DNA from: Draconibacterium orientale
GTDB taxonomy: Bacteria > Bacteroidota > Bacteroidia > Bacteroidales > UBA12170
Assembly: GCA_020718315.1 (NCBI GenBank)
Contig: DYSK01000001.1
Span: forward strand, 3,936 to 39,623
Length of the DNA: 35,688 nucleotides
Direction of reading: 5' to 3'
The position numbers and the translations under genes are program-made. Below are positions 17,253 through 26,248 of this stretch, one piece after another (positions within the stretch are counted from its first letter, which is position 1; each line of letters begins with the position of its first letter). The notes beneath the pieces are model-generated. The model saw only the letters and a list, made by a program, of their open reading frames with translations. It searched no databases and had not been told where the DNA came from.

Positions 17253-17936
17253 ATGACACACAAAGAAACCAGCAGAAGAGATTTTCTGAAAAAATTAGCC
17301 ATTGGTGGTGGTGGAGTCGTTATTTTGGGAAAATATCATTTCCTTTTTGGGAATGAGCCTTCAAACGGACTGCTTAAAGCCATTGTTGTCGATTTCGACA
17401 AATGTACAGGTTGCCGCACTTGCGAAACCGTTTGTTCGGCTTTTCATCATCCCGTTCAAATTGACGGCGAACAACTCAATGGATTGGGAAACCCAAAATT
17501 GGGAAATATTCAAGTTTATCATTTCAATCCCGATGTGGATATTCCAAGCGTTTGCGCCAATTGCCCCGACACTCCATGTGTAAATGCTTGCCCCGTTACG
17601 ACCGATCCAAAGGCCATTCGTAAATCCATCTACCGCGATCAGCTTACGCAAGCCATTCGTACCAACCACGATGTTTGTATCAGTTGCGGTTCATGCGCCG
17701 ATGCGTGCAACACAGAACGCACCGGTGTCATCAAAATGAATCCGAAAACCAATCATCCGGAGCATATTTGCGATCAGTGTGGTGGCGATCCTCAGTGCGT
17801 AAAATATTGTCCTTTTGGCGCTTTGTCATTTAAAGAGGTGGATATCAAGGGTGCTTATTTTGGATTGTCGCCCCAAGAAATTGCCGAAAAATTATTTGAA
17901 CGTTATTATGAAGCAGAGGAGGTGATCAATGGATAA
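17253..17936 (+). CDS. Tat-targeted four-cluster [4Fe-4S] ferredoxin subunit
   Basis: This 227-aa electron-transfer subunit resembles HybA/DmsB/YdhY. It starts with a twin-arginine motif SRRDFLKK and a hydrophobic stretch LAIGGGGVVILG, so export by Tat is predicted. There is no clear AxA cleavage site, so it may remain membrane-tethered. Sixteen cysteines form four cluster motifs: CTGCRTCETVC, CANCPDTPCVNAC, CISCGSCADAC and CDQCGGDPQCVKYC. The stop overlaps the start of the AOR-family gene by 8 bases (ATGGATAA), so the two are coupled and presumably form a complex. It likely relays electrons between the W/Mo enzyme and a membrane or periplasmic partner. That partner is not encoded in the window. 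Confidence 0.92.
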   Translation: MTHKETSRRDFLKKLAIGGGGVVILGKYHFLFGNEPSNGLLKAIVVDFDKCTGCRTCETVCSAFHHPVQIDGEQLNGLGNPKLGNIQVYHFNPDVDIPSVCANCPDTPCVNACPVTTDPKAIRKSIYRDQLTQAIRTNHDVCISCGSCADACNTERTGVIKMNPKTNHPEHICDQCGGDPQCVKYCPFGALSFKEVDIKGAYFGLSPQEIAEKLFERYYEAEEVING

Positions 17937-19737
17937 TATAATGGGGCAATATGGTATTTTGTTGGATATAAATCTGACTACCAAAGAAATAAATAAAACG
18001 CCGATAAGCAAAAGTGATCTAAAAAATTTTCTGGGAGGAAGAGGTTTGGGAATGAAAATTTTATGGGATCGAATCAAAAAACCCGGCCTCGATCCCATGT
18101 CGCCCGAAAATCCCTTGTGTTTTATGCCAGGACCATTTAGTGGATTGCCAATTCCCTCTTCTTCGCGAACAACCGTTGTTACGAAATCGCCAAGAACTTC
18201 TCCTGAAAACAAAAAGTACGAACATTCTTCCACTGTTTCCTACGCCAATATGGGCGGATTTTTTGGTCCGGAAGTAAAGTTTGCGGGCTATGATGGCATT
18301 GTAGTAATGGGAAAAGCCAGCTCGCCCGTTTATATTCTTATCGAAGACGATAAAGTAGAAATCAAAAGCGCCCTTTCCTATTGGGGAATGGGAACCGATA
18401 GTTTTGATAAGGCATTCATCGAAAAATATGGAAAAGAGTACCAATCGTGTTACATTGGGCAAGGTGGCGAAAATTTGGTTCCCTATGCCAGTATTTTAAA
18501 CACCGCTGCTCGAGCAGCCGGACGTGGTGGAGTTGGAGCCGTAATGGGATCAAAAAACCTGAAAGCGATTGTTGTAAAAGGAACAAAACAACCTCAATTG
18601 GCTAAGCATAAAATGTATCTCGAACTATTGGAAAAAGCCAGAACAGCTTTTCGGGAAGACAAAGAAGGTGTTGAATATTGGCGTTCGGGAGGAACGGCTC
18701 ATGCTTTGCAAAACTCCAGCAATAATGGAACCATGGCGGTGCGAAATTACCGCGAAGGAACCTTTAAAGAAGTGGAAATGATCAATACAAAATCGGCCAG
18801 AACACAAATTTGGAAACGCGATTTTGCCTGTTTCTCCTGCCAATTGGCCTGCAAAAAAAGCGGATTTGCCAAAGGCGCTTATGGTGGAGTTGTACACGAC
18901 GGCCCGGAATACGAAACCGGCACCATGTTGGGAGCCAATCTTTTGATTTCAGATTTGGCCGGTCTAAATAAAATGATCGCTATTTGCGATGATTACGGCA
19001 TCGACATCATCACAACGGGAGGCGTACTGGGATTTTTGATGGAAGCCAGAGAAAAAGGAATGATTGATTTAACTTTTTTGGACGGAATTGATCTCACATG
19101 GGGAAATATTGATGCTTCTATCGAAATGATTCACAAGATTGCTCGCCGTCAGGGAATAGGAAAGATTGCTTCCATGGGTGTAAAAGCCTTGGCGCAGAAA
19201 ATCGGAAAAGGTTCAGAAGAATTCGCCATTCATGTAAAAGGGCATGAACTGGCCGCTTGGAATGTGAACGTAAATGCTGAACGAATGATGATTACATACG
19301 CTACGGCAAATAGAGGCGCATGCCATCTGAATAGCTCAAGCTTTAGTCGTCAAAACAATAGCGCAATACAGGATTCGTTGGGCGCTTGTAGTTTTGCCGG
19401 AGGCTGGTACAAAAACGATATCTCGTATCGAAAATTTATTGAAGCCATCACCGGCGAAGAACATACCGACGAAGAGTTTAATCAGATTGGCGAACGTGTT
19501 TTTAATCTGGAAAAAATGTTCAATTACCGGGAAGGTTTTACACGTGCCGACGACAAGCTTCCCGAACGCTTCTTTAAAGATGCACATACGTATGGCAAAG
19601 GCAAAGATGTATTGGCTTCTCATGCCGATTTTGATAAATGGGTAGAAAAATACTATACCGAACGAGGTTGGGATTTGCAAACCAGTATGCCGAAATCGGA
19701 AAAACTCACTCAGCTCGGACTGGAATTTACACTTTAG
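17929..19737 (+). CDS. Aldehyde:ferredoxin oxidoreductase (AOR) family catalytic subunit
   Basis: This 602-aa enzyme belongs to the tungsten (or molybdenum) bis-pterin AOR family. The N-terminal domain shows FLGGRGLGMKIL, GPFSGLPIPSSSRT and NMGGFFGPEVKFAGYDGI, as in AOR and E. coli YdhV. The [4Fe-4S] ligands are CFSCQLAC near residue 300 and the distal Cys in DSLGACSF near residue 487. Two pterin/W-binding DxxG(I/L)x(C/D) motifs, DYGIDI and DSLGAC, are intact. It has no signal peptide of its own. If the complex is exported, it would ride on the Tat signal of the coupled ferredoxin subunit. The substrate cannot be told from sequence: aldehydes, carboxylates or a YdhV-like unknown are all possible. 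An ATG four codons downstream is an alternative start. Confidence 0.93.
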   Translation: MDNIMGQYGILLDINLTTKEINKTPISKSDLKNFLGGRGLGMKILWDRIKKPGLDPMSPENPLCFMPGPFSGLPIPSSSRTTVVTKSPRTSPENKKYEHSSTVSYANMGGFFGPEVKFAGYDGIVVMGKASSPVYILIEDDKVEIKSALSYWGMGTDSFDKAFIEKYGKEYQSCYIGQGGENLVPYASILNTAARAAGRGGVGAVMGSKNLKAIVVKGTKQPQLAKHKMYLELLEKARTAFREDKEGVEYWRSGGTAHALQNSSNNGTMAVRNYREGTFKEVEMINTKSARTQIWKRDFACFSCQLACKKSGFAKGAYGGVVHDGPEYETGTMLGANLLISDLAGLNKMIAICDDYGIDIITTGGVLGFLMEAREKGMIDLTFLDGIDLTWGNIDASIEMIHKIARRQGIGKIASMGVKALAQKIGKGSEEFAIHVKGHELAAWNVNVNAERMMITYATANRGACHLNSSSFSRQNNSAIQDSLGACSFAGGWYKNDISYRKFIEAITGEEHTDEEFNQIGERVFNLEKMFNYREGFTRADDKLPERFFKDAHTYGKGKDVLASHADFDKWVEKYYTERGWDLQTSMPKSEKLTQLGLEFTL

Positions 19738-19757
19738 CCGCGAGACGAATTAAATGG

Positions 19758-19790
19758 ACGACGCTTTTTTCGAAGGAGCGTCGTTCTTTG
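19758..19790 (+). terminator. Rho-independent terminator after the AOR-family gene
   Basis: The stem ACGACGCT / AGCGTCGT (8 bp, extendable inward by wobble and TT/AA pairs) is followed by TTCTTTGTTTG. It lies 21 bases past the AOR stop and separates this operon from guaB. Confidence 0.75.
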
Positions 19791-19851
19791 TTTGCAGAAA
19801 ACCAGCCTATTTCATTCACTTATTTTAACTTTTTACCACTGAAAATTTTCC

Positions 19852-19859
19852 TATTTTTG
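19852..19859 (+). promoter_or_regulatory. -7 promoter element of guaB
   Basis: TATTTTTG matches TAnnTTTG, 19 bases before the guaB ATG. A T-rich TTTTTA about 20 bases upstream is a poor -33 match. Confidence 0.6.
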
Positions 19860-19878
19860 CTGCTAAAATTTTAAAACA

Positions 19879-21345
19879 ATGGCTGCAGGAACAGAAAAAA
19901 TTAGTGGTGAAGGTTTGACCTACGATGATGTACTTTTGATTCCCGCTTATTCGGAGGTTTTGCCTCGCGAAGTGGATGTAAGAACTCGATTCACGCGCAA
20001 TATTAGTCTCAATATCCCCATTATTTCTGCTGCCATGGATACTGTTACAGAATCTAAAATGGCCATTGCGCTGGCGCAAGAAGGCGGAATTGGTGTGATT
20101 CATAAGAATATGACGATCGAAATGCAGGCCGGAGAAGTTGTCAAAGTGAAACGAGCAGAAAACGGAATGATTATCGATCCCATCACCATTTCTTCTAAAG
20201 CACTTGTGTCGGATGCGCTTTCTTTGATGAGCGAATACCGCATTGGTGGAATTCCGGTGGTGGATAAATCGAATAAACTGGTGGGCATTGTTACCAATCG
20301 CGATTTGCGCTTCGAACGAAGATTGGATAGAGCCATCAAAGAGGTGATGACTAAAAAGGTTGTAACTGTGAGCGAATTCACTACTTTTGAAAAAGCCGCC
20401 GATATCTTGCAAGAATACAAAATCGAAAAGCTTCCGGTTGTTAATAAGGAATACAAATTGGTAGGCTTGATTACGTATCGAGATATCATAAAAATAAAAG
20501 AACGCCCAAATGCCTGCAAAGACGAACGTGGGCGGCTGCGCGTGGCTGCAGCAATCGGAATTGGTGGCGACACAATGAGTAGAGCCGAAGCTCTTGTTAA
20601 AGCCGGTGTCGATGCTTTGGTTTTGGATACCGCACACGGCCACACAAAAGGAGTTGTTCTTACATTGAAAAAGATAAAAGAATTGTATCCAAATATGGAG
20701 GTAGTTGTTGGCAATATTGCCACCGGCGATGCAGCAAAAGCTTTGGTTGAAGCCGGCGCCGATGCTGTTAAAGTTGGGATTGGACCCGGTTCCATTTGCA
20801 CTACTCGTGTGATTGCAGGTGTAGGCGTTCCTCAGTTTTCTGCTGTTTTAAATGTTGCCGAAGCCATCAAAGGAAGCGGAGTTCCGGTGATTGCAGATGG
20901 TGGAATTCGATATACGGGCGATATTGTGAAAGCGTTGGCTGCCGGCGCCGATACAATTATGGCTGGAAGTTTGTTTGCCGGTGTGGATGAGTCGCCGGGT
21001 GAGACGATTATATTTGAAGGCCGGAAATTCAAGTCGTACCGCGGAATGGGTTCGGTGGAAGCCATGCAGCAAGGCTCCAAAGACAGGTATTTTCAGGATA
21101 TGGAAGACGAAATAAGCAAACTGGTTCCGGAAGGAATTGTGGGGCGAGTTCCTTATAAAGGAAGTCTTTCTGAGGTAATTCACCAGATGGTTGGTGGATT
21201 GCGCGCCGGAATGGGATATTCGGGTTCAAAAGATGTACAAACGCTTCAACAAGCAAAATTTACAAAAATTACTGCCGCCGGAGTTATTGAAAGTCATCCA
21301 CACGATATTTCAATCATGCGCGAGGCGCCAAACTATAGTCGTTAA
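19879..21345 (+). CDS. guaB: IMP dehydrogenase
   Basis: GuaB oxidises IMP to XMP with NAD+, the committed step of GMP synthesis. The protein is 488 aa, the normal bacterial length. The N-terminal part [20 protein letters not shown] is diagnostic. Two CBS domains lie at about residues 95-205 ([14 protein letters not shown] and [15 protein letters not shown]). The catalytic loop is [11 protein letters not shown] with the active-site Cys, and the flap arginine region is [14 protein letters not shown]. The promoter and terminator arrangement gives it an independent start. The following parvulin gene begins only 19 bases after the stop with no terminator, so read-through into the chaperone genes is likely. 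Confidence 0.97.
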   Translation: MAAGTEKISGEGLTYDDVLLIPAYSEVLPREVDVRTRFTRNISLNIPIISAAMDTVTESKMAIALAQEGGIGVIHKNMTIEMQAGEVVKVKRAENGMIIDPITISSKALVSDALSLMSEYRIGGIPVVDKSNKLVGIVTNRDLRFERRLDRAIKEVMTKKVVTVSEFTTFEKAADILQEYKIEKLPVVNKEYKLVGLITYRDIIKIKERPNACKDERGRLRVAAAIGIGGDTMSRAEALVKAGVDALVLDTAHGHTKGVVLTLKKIKELYPNMEVVVGNIATGDAAKALVEAGADAVKVGIGPGSICTTRVIAGVGVPQFSAVLNVAEAIKGSGVPVIADGGIRYTGDIVKALAAGADTIMAGSLFAGVDESPGETIIFEGRKFKSYRGMGSVEAMQQGSKDRYFQDMEDEISKLVPEGIVGRVPYKGSLSEVIHQMVGGLRAGMGYSGSKDVQTLQQAKFTKITAAGVIESHPHDISIMREAPNYSR

Positions 21346-21364
21346 TTTTTTCAAAAATAGAGAT

Positions 21365-23359
21365 ATGCTAAAAAAATGGCTTTTTATACTTGGGTTAGGA
21401 ATTGTAACTATTTCGACAAATTACGCACAAAACTCAGAAAAGATACTCCTTCAGATAGGAAACGAGAAAGTTGAAACTGAAGAATTTTGGGCTATTTATC
21501 AGAAAAACAATAAAATAAATATAGAGGGCAAAAAAACAGATTTAGACGAGTACCTCGATCTTTTCATAAAATTCAAACTGAAGGTAAAAGAAGCCAAAGA
21601 TGCTCATTTGGATACCAATGCTGCTTTTGTTAAAGAATTGAACGGCTATCGCCAACAGCTTGTAAAACCTTATTTGGTGATAGAAGAAATAAACGAGCAA
21701 ACAGTAAAAGAAGTTTATGCCCGCATGCAGAATATTGTTCGAGCCAGTCATATTTTGTTGCGCATAGGCGAGAATGCGACTCCAGCCGATACTTTAGTTG
21801 CTTATCAAAAAGCGAATAAGATCAGGGAAGAGATTCTTGGTGGAAAATATAGCTTCACCGATGCGGCCGTTTTGTTTTCCGAAGATCCATCGGCGCGAGA
21901 TATGGATATGGGAGCCGATCGTCCGAAACGACCGGGAAACAAAGGCGACTTGGGCTATTTTGGCACTTTTGATATGGTTTATCCATTCGAAGAAGCTGTT
22001 TTTCATTTGAATATAGGAGAAATTTCGCCTCCGGTACAAACGCGCTTTGGTTATCATTTAATCTTATTGACGGACAAAATTCATGCCTTTACGCAAGCCA
22101 GAGCAGCGCATATTTTTATTCAAAACGCGGCTTCGGAATCGGCCATCGATTCTTCTAAAATAAAAATAGAAAAAATTTACACCCTGATACAGCAAGGACA
22201 ATCTTTTGAAGATGTAGCTTTGCACTATTCCGACGATAAAGGCTCAAGCGAAAAAGGAGGCGAATTGCCCTGGTTTTCGGCCAACAGAATGGTTCCGGAA
22301 TTTATCGAAGCAATTTCAAAAATGCAAATTGGCGAGATTTCGAAACCGCTCAAAACGAGTTTTGGTTGGCATATTCTCAAATACCTAGAATTAAAGCCTT
22401 TGGGAAGTTTTGAGACTTTGGAAAAAGACATCAACGAAAAATTGAAACGCGATGTGAGATCGGCCAAAGGAGAACAAGCCAAAATTGCCCAAATCAAGCT
22501 CGAAGAAAATTTTCAGGAATTTCCGGAGGCGGCAACCGAAGCTTTGAAGGCGATTAACAGCGATTTTTACAACAAAGACTTTGATATTCAATCGTTGAAA
22601 AATTTGCAAAAGCCCGTTTTTAAAATCCGCGACCAAATTTATACTCAATTTTATTTCTTAGAATTTGTATTCGCAAGGCGAGCTGCCACCATGCCATCAA
22701 ATGCACAAAGTCTGTATCAGAGCTCTTTCAATGAATACAAAGATAAGGCATGCTTGGCATTCGAAGAAAAGCATTTGGAAGAAAAACAATTCGATTTCCG
22801 GATGATTATGAATGAATACCGCGAAGGGCTGCTTTTGTTTGAAGTCATGGACAAGAAAGTATGGTCAAAAGCGTCTTCCGACACGCTCGGACTTCAAAAT
22901 TTCTTTCGCCAAAATCAAAAAAAATTCCAATGGAAAGAAAGAGCCGAAATAAGTGTGTTTCATTTTAACGACAAAAGTTATTTTGGAAAGGTAAAAGAAA
23001 TGCTCTTAAACAAAAAAACAGAAGAAGAAATACTTCAGGAAGTAAAAATGGATAGCCTTATGCCCATTCGGATCGAAACCTTGAAAATCGAAAAAGGACA
23101 AAATTCGCCTTACGGAGGTTTCAAATGGAAAAAAGAGGCTGTTTATACGCTCAAAGATGCAAATGGAAAGGCTGATCAGCTTGTTGTTTTTCGCGAACTA
23201 TTCAAGCCGGAACAAAAGCAGTTCAACGAAACACGTGGACTCGTCATTGCCGACTATCAAGATTTTCTGGAAAAACAATGGCTTACAGATCTGAGAACAA
23301 AGTATGAAATTGTCGTAAACAAAGAAGCTTTAAAGGAATTAAAAAAGCGAAGTAATTGA
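21365..23359 (+). CDS. Double-parvulin periplasmic peptidyl-prolyl isomerase
   Basis: This periplasmic folding factor has 664 aa from the ATG at 21365. The track's start at 21191 lies inside guaB and before the signal peptide, so I reject it. It begins MLKKWLFILGLGIVTIS and ends its signal at NYAQ. A helical SurA-like N-domain follows. Two PPIC/parvulin domains lie at about 125-238 (ASHILLRIG to GYHLILLTD) and 245-342 (AAHIFIQNA to GWHILKYLE). A long helical C-terminal part (about 340-664) has no recognised catalytic motif. It is the first of three chaperone genes and overlaps the next by one base (TGATG). It probably helps outer-membrane proteins along the Bam pathway. Confidence 0.93.
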   Translation: MLKKWLFILGLGIVTISTNYAQNSEKILLQIGNEKVETEEFWAIYQKNNKINIEGKKTDLDEYLDLFIKFKLKVKEAKDAHLDTNAAFVKELNGYRQQLVKPYLVIEEINEQTVKEVYARMQNIVRASHILLRIGENATPADTLVAYQKANKIREEILGGKYSFTDAAVLFSEDPSARDMDMGADRPKRPGNKGDLGYFGTFDMVYPFEEAVFHLNIGEISPPVQTRFGYHLILLTDKIHAFTQARAAHIFIQNAASESAIDSSKIKIEKIYTLIQQGQSFEDVALHYSDDKGSSEKGGELPWFSANRMVPEFIEAISKMQIGEISKPLKTSFGWHILKYLELKPLGSFETLEKDINEKLKRDVRSAKGEQAKIAQIKLEENFQEFPEAATEALKAINSDFYNKDFDIQSLKNLQKPVFKIRDQIYTQFYFLEFVFARRAATMPSNAQSLYQSSFNEYKDKACLAFEEKHLEEKQFDFRMIMNEYREGLLLFEVMDKKVWSKASSDTLGLQNFFRQNQKKFQWKERAEISVFHFNDKSYFGKVKEMLLNKKTEEEILQEVKMDSLMPIRIETLKIEKGQNSPYGGFKWKKEAVYTLKDANGKADQLVVFRELFKPEQKQFNETRGLVIADYQDFLEKQWLTDLRTKYEIVVNKEALKELKKRSN

Positions 23360-24216
23360 TGAATACCATAAATAAAATAGTGTTTTTTGTTTTCTTGCTG
23401 GGACTCGCATCCTGTGCCAACAAAGGCCCGGAGAAAGATGGTGTTATTCTGGCACGCGTAAAAGAACACTATTTTTATTTTTCCGATATCAAAGAGCATA
23501 TTTCGCCGGGGATCAGTTCTACCGATTCTTTGCAATTGGTTCAAAGCCTCGTAAATTCGTGGGTTCGCAATGAAATTTTACTTCTGCATGCGGAAAGCAA
23601 TCTGCCCGATAGTTTGAAAGATTTTACAAAACAGATGGCCGAATACCGAAACTCGCTGCTTTTGTTTCAGTTTAAAAAACGCTATATCGAACAAGAGCTC
23701 GATACCGTTATTTCGGAATACGAAATGGCAAAATATTATTCGGAACATCTGAGTGATTTTGAACTTAAGGAAAGCATTGTGCAATTTAGCTTTATTCAAA
23801 TGAAAGAAAATTCGCCAGAACTGCTCAGGGCGCGATCGCTATTTCAGCAAGTAGGCGATGTTGACTTGCAAAAAACAAAGTTGGAGAGTTTTTGTGTCCA
23901 AAACGGTGTGGATTATTTTACCGACGACGAAAAGTGGATTCCCTTCAATGATGTTTTGTCGAAAATTCCGCTGACCACATACAACAATGCTGTTTTTTTG
24001 AAAAACAACAAATTTATTGAGTTCAAAAATGCCCCATTTGTCTATTTTATTTACATCAAAGATTATAAAGTGGCCGAAGAAATATCGCCTTTGGAGTTTG
24101 AGCGCGAGAAAATAAAGCGGATAATTTTGAACAAAAGAAAGCTATTATTAATTGAAAACATGGAAAGTGCTTTATTTGAACGCGCTTTTCAACAAAAGAA
24201 TTTCGAGATTTATTAA
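23359..24216 (+). CDS. SurA-like chaperone lipoprotein lacking a parvulin domain
   Basis: This 285-aa lipoprotein starts at the ATG at 23359, which overlaps the previous stop by one base. The track's TTG at 23356 is less likely. The signal peptide ends in the lipobox LASC near residue 19. The rest is helical, with the SurA_N-like phrase SLVNSWVRNEILLLHAE and charged helices. No PPIC active-site pattern (HILL...GGELG...) is present. In many Bacteroidota a protein of this kind lies between a double-parvulin gene and surA and is annotated as peptidyl-prolyl isomerase by neighbourhood. A non-catalytic periplasmic chaperone role is the best inference. Confidence 0.8.
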   Translation: MNTINKIVFFVFLLGLASCANKGPEKDGVILARVKEHYFYFSDIKEHISPGISSTDSLQLVQSLVNSWVRNEILLLHAESNLPDSLKDFTKQMAEYRNSLLLFQFKKRYIEQELDTVISEYEMAKYYSEHLSDFELKESIVQFSFIQMKENSPELLRARSLFQQVGDVDLQKTKLESFCVQNGVDYFTDDEKWIPFNDVLSKIPLTTYNNAVFLKNNKFIEFKNAPFVYFIYIKDYKVAEEISPLEFEREKIKRIILNKRKLLLIENMESALFERAFQQKNFEIY

Positions 24217-24244
24217 TTTGAATGATCGCATTCGATTATTGTCT

Positions 24245-24252
24245 TAATTTTG
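24245..24252 (+). promoter_or_regulatory. Possible internal -7 promoter element before surA
   Basis: TAATTTTG matches TAnnTTTG, 30 bases before the surA ATG in the only sizeable gap (66 bp) of this operon. A TTTG lies 24 bases further upstream, slightly beyond the usual spacing. Confidence 0.45.
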
Positions 24253-24282
24253 AACCCAATCAGCTAACGAAAAAAAATTAAA

Positions 24283-25641
24283 ATGAAGAAGACTTTTTCA
24301 ATACTCACCTTTGCCCTTTTAAGCTTGCTTGCCTTTGCGCAAGACATCAAACAGAAACCACTAACAGTATTGGATGAGGTGGTTGCCGTTGTTGGCAAAA
24401 ACATCATCCTTCAATCCGATATTGAAACCCAATATATGCAACATCGCATGCAAGGTTATGTAGAGGGAAGTTCTGCAACGATTAAGTGCGATATATTGAA
24501 AGAGCTGATTTTTCAAAAATTACTTCTTAATCAAGCGGATATCGACAGCATTGTTGTGAATAGTTCCTCTGTAAATCAAGAATTGGACCGGAGGTTTAAA
24601 TATTTTATTTCGCAATTTGGAAGTCAGGAAAAACTGGAAGAATATTACCACAAAACGGTAGATCAATTCAAGGAGGAAATGCGTGAAATTATTCAGGATC
24701 AGTTGATGCAGCAAGAAGTTCAGGCTGCCATCACAAAAAACGTAAACATTACTCCCAAGGAAATAAAAGCTTTTTTCAAGGAAATACCAAGCGACAGTTT
24801 GCCCTTGATCAATACGGCCTTTCAAGTGGCCGAAATTGTAAAAAAACCACCTGTTTCAGCAGCAGAAAAATTAGCTGTTAAAGAGCGGCTTTTGGGTTTG
24901 AGAACGCGGGTTTTGAAAGGCGAAAATTTTGCTACCTTGGCTATCCTTTATTCGGAAGATCCAGGTTCGGCCAAAAAAGGTGGCGAGCTTGGAATGTACG
25001 GAAGAGGCGAATTGTATCCCGAATTTGAATCGGTTGCCTTTGGATTGAAAGAAGGCGAAATTTCCGGTATTGTTGAAACAGAGGCCGGATACCACGTTAT
25101 CCAAATGATTGAGCGAAAAGATGATTTTATCAATGTGCGCCATATTTTGCTTCGCCCTAAAATCTCTCCAATCGAACTTCAAAAAGCTGCCGACTTCTTG
25201 GATAGCATTCATGGCTTGATTTTGAGCGATAGCATTTCTTTTGCCGATGCAGCAAGGCTCTTTTCGGACAATCAAAACCGCTTTAACGGGGGATTAATTA
25301 TCAATCCAAATTCGGGCAATTCAAAATTCCAAGCCGAAGAATTGGATCCAAAAATATTTTATGTGATCGACAATATGGAAATTGGACAAGTTTCCGGTAC
25401 AGTAAGCTTTACTACCGAAGAAAATATGCCCGCCTTCCGCATGCTTCAATTGGTAGATAAAACGGCTCCTCATAAAGCCAATATGGAGCAAGATTATGAT
25501 GTAATTCAAAAAGCAACGATCAATAAAAAGAAACAGCAAGTCATTGATCAGTGGGTAATTCTTCGTGCAGCAAAAACCTATATCCGAATAAACGAGAAAT
25601 ACAACAAATGTTCGTATTACGAAACGTGGCAGTCGAAATAA
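24283..25641 (+). CDS. surA: SurA-type periplasmic chaperone / peptidyl-prolyl isomerase
   Basis: This 452-aa periplasmic chaperone has a signal peptide (ILTFALLSLLAFAQ). The SurA N-terminal domain contains the classical VLDEVVAVVGKNIILQSDIE. Two parvulin-type domains follow at about 180-280 (EDPGSAKKGGELGMYGRGEL, GYHVIQMIE) and about 285-390 (VRHILLRPKISP). The second domain is degenerate: its GG-L core reads NRFNGGLIINP. SurA escorts unfolded outer-membrane proteins to the Bam complex. It is the third chaperone gene in the row and is followed 18 bases later by the P-loop gene, which is probably co-transcribed. Confidence 0.94.
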   Translation: MKKTFSILTFALLSLLAFAQDIKQKPLTVLDEVVAVVGKNIILQSDIETQYMQHRMQGYVEGSSATIKCDILKELIFQKLLLNQADIDSIVVNSSSVNQELDRRFKYFISQFGSQEKLEEYYHKTVDQFKEEMREIIQDQLMQQEVQAAITKNVNITPKEIKAFFKEIPSDSLPLINTAFQVAEIVKKPPVSAAEKLAVKERLLGLRTRVLKGENFATLAILYSEDPGSAKKGGELGMYGRGELYPEFESVAFGLKEGEISGIVETEAGYHVIQMIERKDDFINVRHILLRPKISPIELQKAADFLDSIHGLILSDSISFADAARLFSDNQNRFNGGLIINPNSGNSKFQAEELDPKIFYVIDNMEIGQVSGTVSFTTEENMPAFRMLQLVDKTAPHKANMEQDYDVIQKATINKKKQQVIDQWVILRAAKTYIRINEKYNKCSYYETWQSK

Positions 25642-25659
25642 TCGCACAGCAAGAATCGA

Positions 25660-26241
25660 ATGCTTGAATTTGAAAATATAGAGAGCCCTTTGCCTGCAAA
25701 CTTTGTGATGCCAAATCTGCTGTTGTTAGCCGGAGCAGGGCAAAATGTGGGAAAGACGAGTTTTGGAGTGGCTTGTATTCAATATCTGAAAAGATTGAAT
25801 TACAAAGTGAATGCACTTAAGATTACGCCGCACTTCCATTCCAAAAATCCCGTTTATCTGATTGTTCAGGAAAAAAATTTTCAGATTTCGCTCGAAAAAG
25901 ACATAAACGGATCCAAAGATAGCTCGCGTTTGTTGAGAGCCGGTGCTGATGAAGTTTTTTTTGTTCAAACCAAGTCAGACCAAGCTTTGACAAAAGCTTT
26001 TAATTTGGTGAGCACTATGGCCGACAAGCAGGTGTTGTGGATTTGTGAATCTGGAGGACTGCGCGAAATTGTGGAACCGGGACTGTTTCTGTATTTCAAA
26101 ATGAAAGATCAATTCCCAATCAAAGCATCGGCACAAAGACTTATGCCGTTGGCCAACAGAATTGTAGCGTTCGACGGAATAAATTTTGATTTCTCGCCCG
26201 AAGAAATACAGATACAAAATCATCGGTTTAGCCTGAAATAG
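25660..26241 (+). CDS. MobB/BioD-like P-loop NTPase of unknown function
   Basis: This 193-aa cytoplasmic protein has a P-loop GAGQNVGKTS at about residues 26-35, spaced like that of dethiobiotin synthetase (GTDTxVGKT). MobB-like features follow: KRLNYKVNALKITPHFH (compare the IKH...H segment of MobB) and KDSSRLLRAGADEVFFVQ (compare GKDSYELRKAGA). A Walker-B-like strand, VLWICESGGLREIVEP, precedes a C-terminal region reminiscent of substrate specification in these families. MobB helps insert nucleotide into the pterin cofactor of Mo/W enzymes. The window carries a W/Mo-type AOR operon, but a link is only inferred. It lies 18 bases after surA and 7 bases from the convergent pabA stop. Confidence 0.7.
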   Translation: MLEFENIESPLPANFVMPNLLLLAGAGQNVGKTSFGVACIQYLKRLNYKVNALKITPHFHSKNPVYLIVQEKNFQISLEKDINGSKDSSRLLRAGADEVFFVQTKSDQALTKAFNLVSTMADKQVLWICESGGLREIVEPGLFLYFKMKDQFPIKASAQRLMPLANRIVAFDGINFDFSPEEIQIQNHRFSLK

Positions 26242-26248
26242 CAGTGAC

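Noticed and set aside
19825-20801. Long antisense ORFs (272 and 233 aa) opposite guaB
   Set aside because: They lie wholly or mainly over the highly conserved guaB frame, show His/Phe/Ser-rich, shadow-like composition, and have no motif or promoter.
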